Assembly: GCA_029237695.1 (NCBI GenBank)
Contig: CM055268.1
Coordinates: forward strand, 49,866,418 to 49,930,417
Source of the DNA: Conchocele bisecta
Lineage: Eukaryota > Mollusca > Bivalvia > Lucinida > Thyasiridae
DNA: 64,000 nt
Direction of reading: 5' to 3'
Of this stretch, positions 1-11,710 are shown piece by piece. Below the pieces are notes generated by a model that had not been told where the DNA came from, ran no database searches, and saw only the letters and a program-made list of their open reading frames with translations. Positions within the stretch are counted from its first letter, which is position 1. Each line of letters starts with the position of its first letter. A program made the translations under genes and the position numbers.

Positions 1-130
1 TAACTGCTAAAGTACGAATCAGATCTGATTCGCTATTCTGCAGAGGAAGCCTATGAGTGGAATCGTAACTCTGGATTACGGACGGTACACGAGTAGATTT
101 CAATAGTTACTGTTCGCAACTAATGAGAAC
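1..130 (+). repeat. Dispersed repeat, copy of 60050-60190
   Basis: The stretch with CAGATCTGATTCGCTATTCT, AGAGGAAGCCTA, the GTAACTCT motif and GTTCGCAACTA recurs near 60060-60180, and its core also occurs at 33050 and 59615. It is an interspersed element tail; no coding capacity is visible. Confidence 0.7.
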
Positions 131-689
131 CGTAACTTGCATTACTTCACACATGCATAGACCACGACCCAAAGGTGTGTCGCGTACAATAATAATAACT
201 CTTGTCTCACTAATTTTCAGTTATCTCCCCATATTTTTTCGAGGGTATCCGTGAGCACCTACTCACTTGCTCCATTGTGACAAATGCAGTACCCGCTAAG
301 CTGAAGGTCAATATCATTGTATTTTCAGTACCAGCATGGGGAAGAAACATAAAGCAAAATCTGACAGCAGCTAAAAAGAGAATCCGGCTCTAGAAAGATT
401 ACAGAAAACTATAGAAGAAAGACAACAGACAAGAAATCAAAATCATTTAACAAGAGTGCACATAACTGTCCTTCCAGAACCGAAACCATAGATATACTTG
501 TACATGTGTTCGCTAATGCAGAAGTAGAAAAGCAACAGAATGACACACATGACTCGGCAGATGACAATAACATGATGTTTGTAAAACATGGGTATGCCTC
601 CATGGCATACTGGACTCTTAACTTGAGATTGAGTGTCAACAAAAGAAAACTTTAAATTTACATAAATTTCAAAGTCATTTGAGAAAGTC
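131..689. other. No recognisable gene
   Basis: I see no convincing exon here. A short reading frame begins with ATG at about 336 after a TTTTCAG, but it stops after 12 codons. The rest is AT-rich with stops in all frames. Confidence 0.5.
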
Positions 690-985
690 TTACACACTTT
701 TTGACTTAAGAAAATGGCTAGTATCTCAACACCATTTTGAAGGTCACATAGGTCAAGGTCATGTCATTGGTGGTGTGCTTGCGTCACACATGTTCAGGTG
801 AATGAAGTGTCCAAATATTAAAGCAATATTTACAAACTGTTTGACGTAAGAAAATGGCTAAGTGTTTCAGCATCATTTCGAAAGTCACAAAGGTCAATAT
901 CATGCTATCATGCCATTTGTCATTGGTGGTGCGAGTGCATCACACATGTTCAGGTGAATGAACTGTCCAAATATTAAAGCAATCC
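690..985 (+). repeat. Tandem duplication, 2 x ~145 bp
   Basis: Two diverged copies lie head to tail. Each contains GAAAATGGCTA, AAGGTCA, TCATTGGTGGTG, CACACATGTTCAGGTGAATG and TGTCCAAATATTAAAGCAAT. The second copy starts near 835. The AAGGTCA words link it to a repeat family seen at 1130-1430 and 49110-49300. Confidence 0.75.
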
Positions 986-1129
986 TTTTTGTATTATTGA
1001 AGATATTACATGATGGAGAAACTTTTCAACTTTTCCACATAAATATACAAGTACGGACGGACATAACCTCAACAGCAACGCAATATGCCCCCTTACTATC
1101 GCATAACTAATATGTATATACATTATTTT

Positions 1130-1430
1130 GAAGATTGAAAGGTTATGTACAGTGTATGTCTAGGGATGGTGCTCTGTTTTTGTTTTTTCTACGAGTCGCA
1201 TCCGACTGCTCTATGTCACCTTGTTTGTAAGGAAAAAATGTTAAAGTTTTTTGTTTTGTTTATTCCATAGCTTATGAACCACTTCATCGATTTTGATCAT
1301 ATGTGGCCACAATGTATATCTAGGGATGGTGTTTTGTTTTCATACGACCCACGTCCGACAGCCCAAGGTCAAGGTCATTGATGACTTGTGTGTTGTTGTT
1401 TTTATTATTATTATCACGGCTGCCATCGAA
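1130..1430 (+). repeat. Dispersed AAGGTCAAGGTCA-type repeat
   Basis: Shares TGGCCACAATGT, CATACGACCCACGTCCGA and CACCTTGTTTGTAAGG with 49110-49290. The region contains two partial, overlapping copies of the unit (about 1140-1250 and 1265-1400). It is an interspersed repeat without a credible ORF. Confidence 0.65.
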
Positions 1431-2585
1431 GGGCTTAGCTTCGTAATAACGGTGCCCTTGTTTCTGTTTGGAAGCCCATGTTTACTGATGTAACTCATTG
1501 TGCAGATAGTTACAGTTACGTTTATCTTTGTATGTCTACACATGTACCTGCACCAGAGACCAGCTAAACTAAATGTTAGACATAAAAAAAAGAAATATGT
1601 TCATGACCATAAGCAACTACTCATTAGCTTTTCTACGTTTTTGTTATGCCCTACCACAATAATGGAGGGGCATTTAATGTTAACCTTGTCTGTTAATCTG
1701 TTGTTAATTATTGTAACTAGTAAAATGTTTAAACGATAATATATATTGACTTGATTACTCGGGTATACAGCTGCCTTGTCACTTGTAGAAGTGTAAGGTG
1801 CTTTTCAAGTTTGATTCAACCCTGCTGACATGCACATCTCCGCTTTTGGCGAATATCGATCTCAGAGCTGGCTCGATATTCAAAACAACCCAGCTCGAAA
1901 TTCAAATGCACATCTCAATCTGCGTGAATATCGATCTCAGAGCTGGCTCGATATTCAAAACAACCCAGCTCGAAATTCAAATGCACATCTCAATCAGCGC
2001 GAATATCGATCTCAGAGCTGGCTCGATATTCAAAACAACCCAGCTCGAAATTCAAATACACATCCAATCTGCGCGAATATCGATCTCAGAGTTGGCTCGA
2101 TATTCAAAACATCCCAGTTCGAAATTAAAATACACATCTCCAATCTTCGCGAATATCGATCTCAGAGCTGGTTCGATATTCAAAACGTCCCAGCTCGAAA
2201 TTAAAATAAACATGTCCAATCTGCGCGAATATCGATCTCAGAGCTGGCTCGATATTTAAAACAACCCAGCTCGAAATTCAAATGCACATCTCAATCTGTG
2301 CAGATATCGATCTCAGAGCTGGCTCGATATTCAAAACAACCCAGCTCGAAATTCAAATACACATCTCCAATCTGCGTGAATATCGATCTCAGAGCGGGCT
2401 CGATATTCAAAACAACCCAGCTCGAAATTCAAATGCACATCTCCAATCTGCGTGAGTATCGATCTCAAAGCTTGCTCGATATTCAAAACAACCCAGCTCG
2501 AAATTCAAATACGTATGTCCAATATGCTCGAATATCGATCTCGGAGCTGGCTCCATATTCAAAACAACCCAGCTCGAAATTCAAA

Positions 2586-3900
2586 TACGTATGTCCAATA
2601 TGCTCGAATATCGATCTCGGAGCTGGCTCGATATTCAAAACACCCCAGCTCGATATTCGCATTGCATTTACCATCTTGTAGTCGAATATCGATCTCAGAG
2701 CTGGCTGGATAATCAAAACAACCCAGCTCGAAATTCAAATGCACATCTCAATCTGCGCGAATATCGATCTCGGAGCTGGCTCGATATTCAAAACAACCCA
2801 GCTCGAAATTCAAATTGACATCTCCAATCTGCGCGAATATCGATATCAGAGCTGGCTCGATATTCAAAACATCCCAGCTCGAAATTCAAATACACATGCA
2901 ATCTGCGCGAATATCGATCTCAGAGCTGGCTCGATATTCAAAACAAGCCAGCTCGAAATTCAAATGCACATCTCCAATCTGCGTGAATATCGATCTCGGA
3001 GCTGGCTCGATATTCAAAACACCCCAGCTCCAAATTCAAATACGTATGTCCAATATGCTCGAATATCGATCTCGGAGCTGGCTCGATATTCAAAACACCC
3101 CAGCTCGATATTCGCATTGCATTTACCATCTTGTAGTCGAATATCGATCTCAGAGCTGGCTCGATATTCAAAACACCCAGCTCGAAATTCGCATTGCATT
3201 TACCATCTTGTAGTCGAATATCGATCTCAGAGCTGGCTCGATATTCAAAACACCCAGCTCGAAATTCGCATTGCATTTACCATCTTGTAGTCGAATATCG
3301 ATCTCAGAGCTGGCTCGATATTCAATCAACCCAGCTCGAAATTCAAATGCACATCTCAATTTGCGCGAATATCGATCTCTCAGCTGGTTCGATATTCAAA
3401 ACAACCCAGCTCGAAATTCAAATGCACATCTCAATCTTCGCGAATAACGATCTCACAGCTGGCTCGATATTCAAAACACCCCAGCTCGAAATTCAAATGC
3501 ACATCTCAATCTTCGCGAATATCGATCTCAGAGCTGGCTCGATATTCAAAACACCCCAGCTCGAAATTCAAATGCACATCTCAATCTTCGCGAATATCGA
3601 TCTCAGAGCTGGCTCGATATTCAAAAGAACCCAGCTCGAAATTCAAATGCACATCTCAATCTTCGCGAATATCGATCTCAACCACAGCTGGCTCGATATT
3701 CAAAAACACCCCAGCTCGAAATTCAAATGCACATCTCAATTCTGCGCGAATATCGATCTCAGAGCTGGCTCGATATTCAAAAGAACCCAGCTCGAAATTC
3801 AAATACGTATGTCCAACCTGCTCGAATATCGATCTCAGAGCTGGCTCGATATTCAAAACACCCAGCTCGAAATTCGCATTGCATTTACCATCTTGTAGTC
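2586..3900 (+). repeat. Segmental duplication within satellite, copy 1
   Basis: The order of rare unit variants here is repeated about 1.75 kb downstream at 4334-5650. They include GGCTGGATAATC, a GATATCAGAGC unit, AACAAGCCAGCTC, TCTCTCAGCTGGTTCG and GAATAACGATC. Shared private variants in the same order show a block duplication rather than independent drift. Confidence 0.8.
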
Positions 3901-4333
3901 GAATATCGATCTCAGAGCTGGCTCGATATTCAAAACACCCCAGCTCGAAATTCAAATGCACATCTCAATCTTCGCGAATATCGATCTCGGAGCTGGCTCG
4001 ATATTCAAAAGAACCCAGCTCGAAATACAAATACGTATGTCCAACCTGCTCGAATATCGATCTCAGAGCTGGCTCGATATTCAAAACACCCAGCTCGAAA
4101 TTCGCATTGCATTTATCATCTTGTAGTCGAATATCGATCTCAGAGCTGGCTAGATATTCAAAACAACCCAGCTCGAAATTCAAATGCACATCTCAATCTT
4201 CGCGAATATCGATCTCAGAGCTGGCTCAATATTCAAAACACCCCAGCTCGAAATTCAAATGCACATCTCAATCTGCGCGAATATCGATCTCAGAGCTGGC
4301 TTGATATTCAAAAGAACCCAGCTCGAAATTCAA

Positions 4334-5650
4334 ATACGTATGTCCAATATGCTCGAATATCGATCTCGGAGCTGGCTCGATATTCAAAACACCCCAGCTC
4401 GATATTCGCATTGCATTTACCATCTTGTAGTCGAATATCGATCTCAGAGCTGGCTGGATAATCAAAACAACCCAGCTCGAAATTCAAATTGCACATCTCA
4501 ATCTGCGCGAATATCGATCTCGGAGCTGGCTCGATATTAACAAAACAACCCAGCTCGAAATTCAAAATTGACATCTCCAATCTGCGCGAATATCGATATC
4601 AGAGCTGGCTCGATATTCAAAACATCCCAGCTCGAAATTAAATTCAAATAAACATGCAATCTGCGCGAATATCGATCTCAGAGCTGGCTCGATATTCAAA
4701 ACAAGCCAGCTCGAAATTCAAATGCACATCTCCAATCTGCGTGAATATCGATCACGGAGCTGGCTCGATATTCAAAACACCCTAGCTCGAAATTCAAATA
4801 CGTATGTCCAATATGCTCGAATATCGATCTCGGAGCTGGCTCGATATTCAAAACACCCCAGCTCGATATTCGCATTGCATTTACCATCTTGTAGTCGAAT
4901 ATCGATCTCAGAGCTGGCTCGATATTCAAAACACCCAGCTCGAAATTCGCATTGCATTTACCATCTTGTAGTCGAATATCGATCTCAGAGCTGGCTCGAT
5001 ATTCTAAACACCCAGCTCGAAACGAAAAATTCGCATTGCATTTACCATCTTGTAGTCGAATATCGATCTCAGAGCTGGCTCGATATTCAATCAACCCAGC
5101 TCGAAATTCAAATGCACATCTCAATTTGCGCGAATATCGATCTCTCAGCTGGTTCGATATTCAAAACAACCCAGCTCGAAATTCAAATGCACATCTCAAT
5201 CTTCGCGAATAACGATCTCACAGCTGGCTCGATATTCAAAAAAAACACCCCAGCTCGAAAATTCAAATGCACATCTCAATCTTCGCGAATATCGATCTCA
5301 GAGCTGGCTCGATATTCAAAACACCCCAGCTCGAAATTCAAATGCACATCTCAATCTTCGCGAATATCGATCTCAGAGCTGGCTCGATATTCAAAAGAAC
5401 CCAGCTCGAAATTCAAATGCACATCTCAATCTTCGCGAATATAGATCTCACAGCTGGCTCGATATTCTAAAAACACCCCAGCTCGAAATTCAAATGCACA
5501 TCTCCAATCTGCGCGAATATCGATCTCAGAGCTGGCTCGATATTCAAAAGAACCCAGCTCGAAATTCAAATACGTATGTCCAACCTGCTCGAATATCGAT
5601 CTCAGAGCTGGCTCGATATTCAAAACACCCAGCTCGAAATTCGCATTGCA
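4334..5650 (+). repeat. Segmental duplication within satellite, copy 2
   Basis: Second copy of the block at 2586-3900. It carries the same series of rare unit variants plus a few private insertions, for example extra A residues near 5241 and an AACGAAAA insertion near 5021. Confidence 0.8.
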
Positions 5651-8600
5651 TTTACCATCTTGTAGTCGAATATCGATCTCAGAGCTGGCTCGATATTCAA
5701 AACACCCCAGCTCGAAATTCAAATGCACATCTCAATCTTCGCGAATATCGATCTCAGAGCTGGCTCGATATTCAAAAGAACCCAGCTCGAAATACAAATA
5801 CGTATGTCCAACCTGCTCGAATATCGATCTCGAGCTGGCTCGATATTCAAAACACCCAGCTCGAAATTCGCATTGCATTTATCATCTTGTAGTCGAATAT
5901 CGATCTCAGAGCTGGCTCGATATACAAAACAACCCAGCTCGAAATTCAAATGCACATCTCAATCTTCGCGAATATCGATCTCAGAGCTGGCTCGATATTC
6001 AAAACACCCCAGCTCGAAATTCAAATGCACATCTCAATCTGCGTGAATATCGATCTCAGAGCTGGCTCGATATTCAAAAGAACCCAGCTCGAAATTCAAA
6101 TACGTATGTCCAACCTGCTCGAATATCGATCTCAGAGCTGGCTCGATATTCAAAACACCCAGCTCGAAATTCGCATTGCATTTGCCATCTTGTAGTCGAA
6201 TATCGATCTCAGAGCTGGCTCGATATTCAAAACACCCCAGCTCGAAATTCAAATGCACATCTCAATCTTCGCGAATATCGATCTCAGAGCTGGCTCGATA
6301 TTCAAAATAACCCAGCTCGAAATACAAATACGTATGTCCAACCTGCTCGAATATCGATCTCAGAGCTGGCTCGATATTCAAAACACCCAGCTCGAAATTC
6401 GCATTGCATTTATCATCTTGTAGTCGAATATCGATCTCAGAGCTGGCTAGATATTCAAAACAACCCAGCTCGAAATTCAAATGCACATCTCAATCTTCGC
6501 GAATATCGATCTCAGAGCTGGCTCGATATTCAAAACACCCCAGCTCGAAATTCAAATGCACATCTCAATCTGCGCGAATATCGATCTCAGAGCTGGCTCG
6601 ATATTCAAAACACCCCAGCTCGAAATTCAAATGCACATCTCAATCTGCGCGAATATCGATCTCAGAGCTGGCTCGATATTCAAAAGAACCCAGCTCGAAA
6701 TTCAAATACGTATGTCCAACCTGCTCGAATATCGATCTCAGAGCTGGCTCGATATTCAAAACACCCAGCTCGAAATTCGCATTGCATTTGCCATCTTGTA
6801 GTCGAATATCGATCTCAGAGCTGGCTCGATATTCAAAACACCCCAGCTCGAAATTCAAATGCACATCTCAATCTTCGCGAATATCGATCTCAGGAGCTGG
6901 CTCGATATTTTCAAAAGAACCCAGCTCGAAATACAAATACGTATGTCCAACCTGCTCGAATATCGATCTCAGAGCTGGCTCGATATTCAAAACACCCAGC
7001 TCGAAATTCGCATTGCATTTACCATCTTGTAGTCGAATATCGATCTCAGAGCTGGCTAGATATTCAAAACAACCCAGCTCGAAATTCAAATGCACATCTC
7101 AATTTGCCCGAATATCGATCTCACAGCTGGCTCGATATTCAAAACAACCCAGCTCGAAATTCAAATGCACATCTCAATCTTCGCGAATATCGATCTCAGA
7201 GCTGGCTCGATATTCAAAACACCCCAGCTCGAAATTCAAATGCACATCTCAATCTGCGCGAATATCGATCTCAGAGCTGGCTCGATATTCAAAAGAACCC
7301 AGCTCGAAATTCAAATACGTATGTCCAACCTGCTCGAATATCGATCTCAGAGCTGGCTTGATATTCAAAAGACCCAGCTCGAAATTCGCATTGCATTTAC
7401 CATCTTGTAGTCGAATATCGATCTCAGAGCTGGCTCGATATTGAAAACAACCCAGCTCGAAATTCAAATTCACATCTCAATTTGCGCGAATATCGATCTC
7501 ACAGCTGGCTCGATATTCAAAACAACCCAGCTCGAAATTCAAATGCACATCTCAATCTTCGCGAATATCGATCTCAGAGCTGGCTCGATATTCAAAACAC
7601 CCCATCTCGAAATTCGAAATTCAAATGCACATCTCAATCTTCGCGAATATCGATCTTAGAGCTGGCTCGATATTCAAAAGAACCCAGCTCGAAATTCAAA
7701 TACGTATGTCCAATCTGCTCGAATATCAATCTCAGAGCTGGCTCGATATTCAAAACACCCAGCTCGAAATTCGCATTGCATTTACCATCTTGTAGTCGAA
7801 TATCGATCTCAGAGCTGGCTAGATATTCAAAACAACCCAGCTCGAAATTCAAATGCACATCTCAATTTGGGCGAATATCGATCTCACAGCTGGCTCGATA
7901 TTCAAAACAACCCAGCTCGAAATTCAAATGCACATCTCAATCTTCGCGAATATCGATCTCAGAGCTGGCTCGATATTCAAAACACCCCAGCTCGAAATTC
8001 AAATGCACATCTCAATCTGCGCGAATATCGATCTCAGAGCTGGCTCGATATTCAAAACACCCCAGCTCGAAATTCAAATGCACATCTCAATCTGCGCGAA
8101 TATCGATCTCAGAGCTGGCTCGATATTCAAAAGAACCCAGCTCGAAATTCAAATACGTATGTCCAACCTGCTCGAATATCGATCTCAGAGCTGGCTCGAT
8201 ATTCAAAACACCCAGCTCGAAATTCGCATTGCATCTACCATCTTGTAGTCGAATATCGATCTCAGAGCTGGCTCGATATTGAAAACAAAACAACCCAGCT
8301 CGAAATTCAAATGCACATCTCAATCTTCGCGAATATCGATCTCAGAGCTGGCTCGATATTCAAAACACCCAAGCTCGAAATTCAAATGCACATCTCAATC
8401 TGCGCGAATATCGATCTCAGAGCTGGCTCGATATTCAAAAGAACCCAGCTCGAAATTCAAATACGTATGTCCAACCTGCTCGAATATCGATCTCAGAGCT
8501 GGCTCGATATTCAAAACACCCAGCTCGAAATTCGCATTGTATTTACCATCTTGTAGTCGAATATCGATCTCAGTGCTGGCTCGATATTGAAAACAACCCA

Positions 8601-10248
8601 GCTCGAAATTCAAATGCACATCTCAATTTGCGCGAATATCGATCTCACAGCTGGCTCGATATTCAAAACAACCAAGCTCGAAATTCAAATGCACATCTCA
8701 ATCTTCGCGAATATCGATCTCAGAGCTGGCTCGATATTCAAAACACCCCAGCTCGAAATTCAAATGCACATCTCAATTTACGCGAATATCGATGTCACTG
8801 CTGGCTCGATATTCAAAACAACCCAGCTCGAAATTCAAATGCACATCTCAATCTTCGCGAATATCGATCTCACAGCTGGCTCGATATTCAAAACACCCCA
8901 GCTCGAAATTCAAATGCACATCTCAATCTTCGCGAATATCGATCTCAGAGCTGGCTCGATATTCAAAAGAACCCAGCTCGAAATTCAAATACGTATGTCC
9001 AACCTGCTCGAATATCGATCTCAGAGCTGGCTCGATATTCAAAACACCCAGCTCGAAATTCGCATTGCATTTACCATCTTGTAGTCGAATATCGATCTCA
9101 GAGCTGGCTCGATATTGAAAACAACCCAGCTCGAAATTCAAATGCACATCTCAATTTGCACGAATATCGATCTCACAGCTGGCTCGATATTCAAAACAAC
9201 CCAGCTCGAAATTCAAATGCATATCTCAATCTTCGTGAATATCGATCTCAGAGCTGGCTCGTATATCAAACACCCCAGCTCGAAATTCAAATGCACATCT
9301 CAATCTGCGCGAATATCGATCTCAGAGCTGGCTCGATATTCAAAAGAACCCAGCTCGAAATTCAAATACGTATGTCCAACCTGCTCGAATATCGATCTCA
9401 GAGCTGGCTCGATATTCAAAACACCCAGCTCGAAATTCGCATTGCATTTACCATCTTGTAGTCGAATATCGATCTCAGAGCTGGCTCGATATTGAAAACA
9501 ACCCAGCTCGAAATTCAAATGCACATCTCAATTTGCGCGAATATCGATCTCACTGCTGGCTCGATATTCAAAACAACCCAGCTCGAAATTCAAATGCACA
9601 TCTCAATCTTCGCGAATGTCGATCTCACAGCTGGCTCGATATTCAAAACACCCCAGCTCGAAATTCAAATGCACATCTCAATCTTCGCGAATATCGATCT
9701 CAGAGCTGGCTCGATATTCAAAAGAAACCCAGCTCGAAATTCAAATTACGTATGTCCAACCTGCTCGAATATCGATCTCAGAGCTGGCTCGATATTCAAA
9801 ACACCCAGCTCGAAATTCGCATTGCATTTACCATCTTGTAGTCGAATATCGATCTCAGAGCTGGCTCGATATTCAAAACAACCCAGCTCGAAATTCAAAT
9901 GCACATCTCAATCTTCGCGAATATCGATCTCAGAGCTGGCTCGATATTCAAAACACCCCAGCTCGAAATTCAAATGCATATCTCAATCTGCGCGAATATC
10001 GATCTCAGAGCTGGCTCGATATTCAAAAGAACCCAGCTCGAAATTCAAATACGTATGTCCAACCTGCTCGAATATCGATCTCAGAGCTGGCTCGATATTC
10101 AAAACACCCAGCTCGAAATCAGTTCCGGTGAATATCGACCTCGCAGCTTTGGATTCAACTCGATATTCAACTCGATATTCAACTCGAAATTCAAACCGGT
10201 GAATTTCGATGTTCGATGTTCGATGTCAGAGCCAACTTCACACACCCT

Positions 10249-10350
10249 ATAATAACAATTAATAAATGTATTCTTAAATTGAAAATGTCTACCTCAAAGT
10301 ATACTTTGTTAGACAAGTATACTTTGCAATGTTGGTGAAATAGGCTACAG
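10249..10350 (+). mobile_element. Truncated MITE-A (right half)
   Basis: The right half of the palindromic MITE family seen complete at 15380-15688. It runs from the ATAATAACAATTAATA part through AAAGTATACTTTG to the terminal GTGAAATAGGCTACAG. It starts directly beyond the decayed end of the satellite; its left half is missing. Confidence 0.8.
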
Positions 10351-10439
10351 GTAAACGTAATCGATTATGTCTTTGACCGAGGCAACGTTCAGATGGCACA
10401 TCTGTTACATATGGCAAATAAGGGAGATAATCTGAAAGA

Positions 10440-10617
10440 GTATGGATTCAACGTCCCGTCAAGAGCTAAGGCCATTTAGGGACGGGACGTCGGTATCATC
10501 CGAATGACGAGTGGGATGGAAAAACACTGAAAGTATTTTGGTGCCTAAGACGAGGTTCGAACCCACAACCTCCAGATTGGAAGTCAGGTGTTCTTACCCC
10601 TAGCCCACAAGCCACCA
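10440..10617 (-). mobile_element. tRNA-derived SINE
   Basis: Read on the minus strand, 10617-10541 forms a tRNA-like head: GGTGGCTTGTGGGCTAGGGG, then an anticodon arm with the loop CTTCCAA (Gly-TCC type), then a T arm with a perfect B box, GGTTCGAACC. It continues into a non-tRNA body containing CATTCGGATGATACCGACGT, a motif resembling the conserved SINE core TTCGGATGAGAC, and ends near 10440. The acceptor stem does not pair well, so this is a SINE head rather than a functional tRNA. RNA polymerase III would transcribe it from internal A and B boxes. Confidence 0.75.
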
Positions 10618-10664
10618 CGATCGGGCGGCAAATCTCTATTAAATATTGGCGAGGGAAATATAAA

Positions 10665-11515
10665 CATGTTTCTGAATGTGGAAAGAAATAAATTCTAGCT
10701 ATTGCCTAGTTCGAGGTATGAATTTCGGGACAATTCTGAATGTGGAAGGAAATGAATATTAGCTATTGTCCATTTCGAATTATAAAGTCTCGAATGTCAG
10801 AAAAACCGGCTTGTACTGCTGGCTGCTTGCCGTTGCGGGTGAAAATACCACTAATTCAATGGGAGATTACTACCCATTGCCTGTACGAAAAAAAACGAAC
10901 GAACAATTCCAGAATTAGCATATACGGTATCCAGTATTTCTGAAATGAAAAGGAAACTAATCGTACCTGTATTAATGTACGAGCTACGAATTCTCGAAAT
11001 TGACAGAAAAATCGCTTCCGTTCAGGTAGCGAACGATTCCTGCATTTTCGGGTGAACGGCACTACTTCAAACGACGATTACTATTCACATTTGCTGCACG
11101 GAAACGAACGAACAATTCCACAATTAGCGTCTACGGATTCTAAAGTTTCGGAATTTGGAAAGAAATAAATTCTAGCTATTACCCAGTTCCAGGTATGAAG
11201 TCTTGAATTCCGGGGGAAATCGGCTTGTATTAGCGGGTGAAAATGCCCTGATTGAAATGGCGATTACTACACATTGGCTTAACGGAAGCGAACGAACAAT
11301 TCCGGAATTATCATCTACCGACTCCAAAGTTTTAGAATGTGGAAGGAAATGGATTCTAGCTAACACCCAGTTCGAGTTATGAAGTATCGAATTTCGGTGA
11401 AAAATCGGCTTGTACTGCTTGCTGTTGCGGGTGAAAACGCCACTAATTCAATGGGAGATTACATGTACTACCCATTGGCTGTAAGGATTCCAAAGTTTCT
11501 GAATGTGGAATTTCA
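10665..11515 (+). repeat. Diverged tandem repeat, ~4 x 200 bp
   Basis: Successive diverged units share TTCTAGCTATTRCCCAGTTC, GAATTTCGG, AATCGGCTTGTACTGC, GCGGGTGAAAA, AATGGGAGATTACTACCCAT and ACGAACGAACAATTCC. Units begin near 10736, 10930, 11150 and 11335. No frame stays open across units. Confidence 0.75.
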
Positions 11516-11620
11516 AATGTCTTGCCACCTGCAGTTGCTGTATATCGGCACGCAGCATTCTGATGGCCTCTGAGCGTTCGACTTCATGAAGCCGTGGTAT
11601 GGCGTAACGCGCTTACAATG

Positions 11621-11710
11621 GGGGCAGCGTGTAAGTGTACACACGAACGAACACGACAGGTTGGAACCAACCTCTCGTGTTCGTTCGTTGTGCACTTACA
11701 CGCTGACCCC
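11621..11710. repeat. 90-bp near-perfect hairpin
   Basis: Two arms of about 44 bp are separated by AA. The left arm has GCAGCGTGTAAGTGTACA, ACGAACGAACACGA and GGTTGG; the right arm is the complement with a few mismatches. It has the form of a small foldback or MITE. The ACGAACGAAC word also occurs in the tandem repeats just upstream. Confidence 0.85.

Larger units (their letters stand above)
1827..10197 (+). repeat. 75-77 bp satellite array (~110 units)
   Basis: The array is a head-to-tail repeat of a 75 bp unit. A conserved 53 bp part runs from GAATATCGATCTCAGAGCTG to the CCAGCTCGAAATTC box and is followed by a variable linker. Linker types are AAATGCACATCTCAATCTKC (75 bp unit), AAATACGTATGTCCAACCTG (76 bp) and GCATTGCATTTACCATCTTG (77 bp). 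Each unit carries two dyads: GAATATCGA...TCGATATTC with a 13 bp loop, and GAGCTGG...CCAGCTC. From about 5500 the second linker type is regularly followed by the third, and this pair punctuates runs of the first type every 3-7 units, a higher-order repeat. The right edge decays into short GATATTCAACTC repeats. Because 75 is a multiple of 3, long frames stay open on both strands (up to 571 codons); these are by-products, not genes. Confidence 0.97.

Noticed and set aside
336..380. Short frame MGKKHKAKSDSS after a TTTTCAG
   Set aside because: It resembles a basic protein N-terminus but stops after 12 codons and has no following donor that keeps a frame. Too little to call an exon.
1798..10252. 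Many long ORFs (up to 571 codons) on both strands
   Set aside because: They arise because the 75-bp satellite unit is 25 codons and lacks stops in several frames. Overlapping frames on both strands are open at once, and frames shift whenever 76 or 77 bp units occur. No start context, signal or domain is present.
10541..10617. Functional tRNA-Gly gene
   Set aside because: The B box and anticodon arm are good, but the acceptor stem ends do not pair and a SINE-type body follows without a terminator T-run at the tRNA 3' end.
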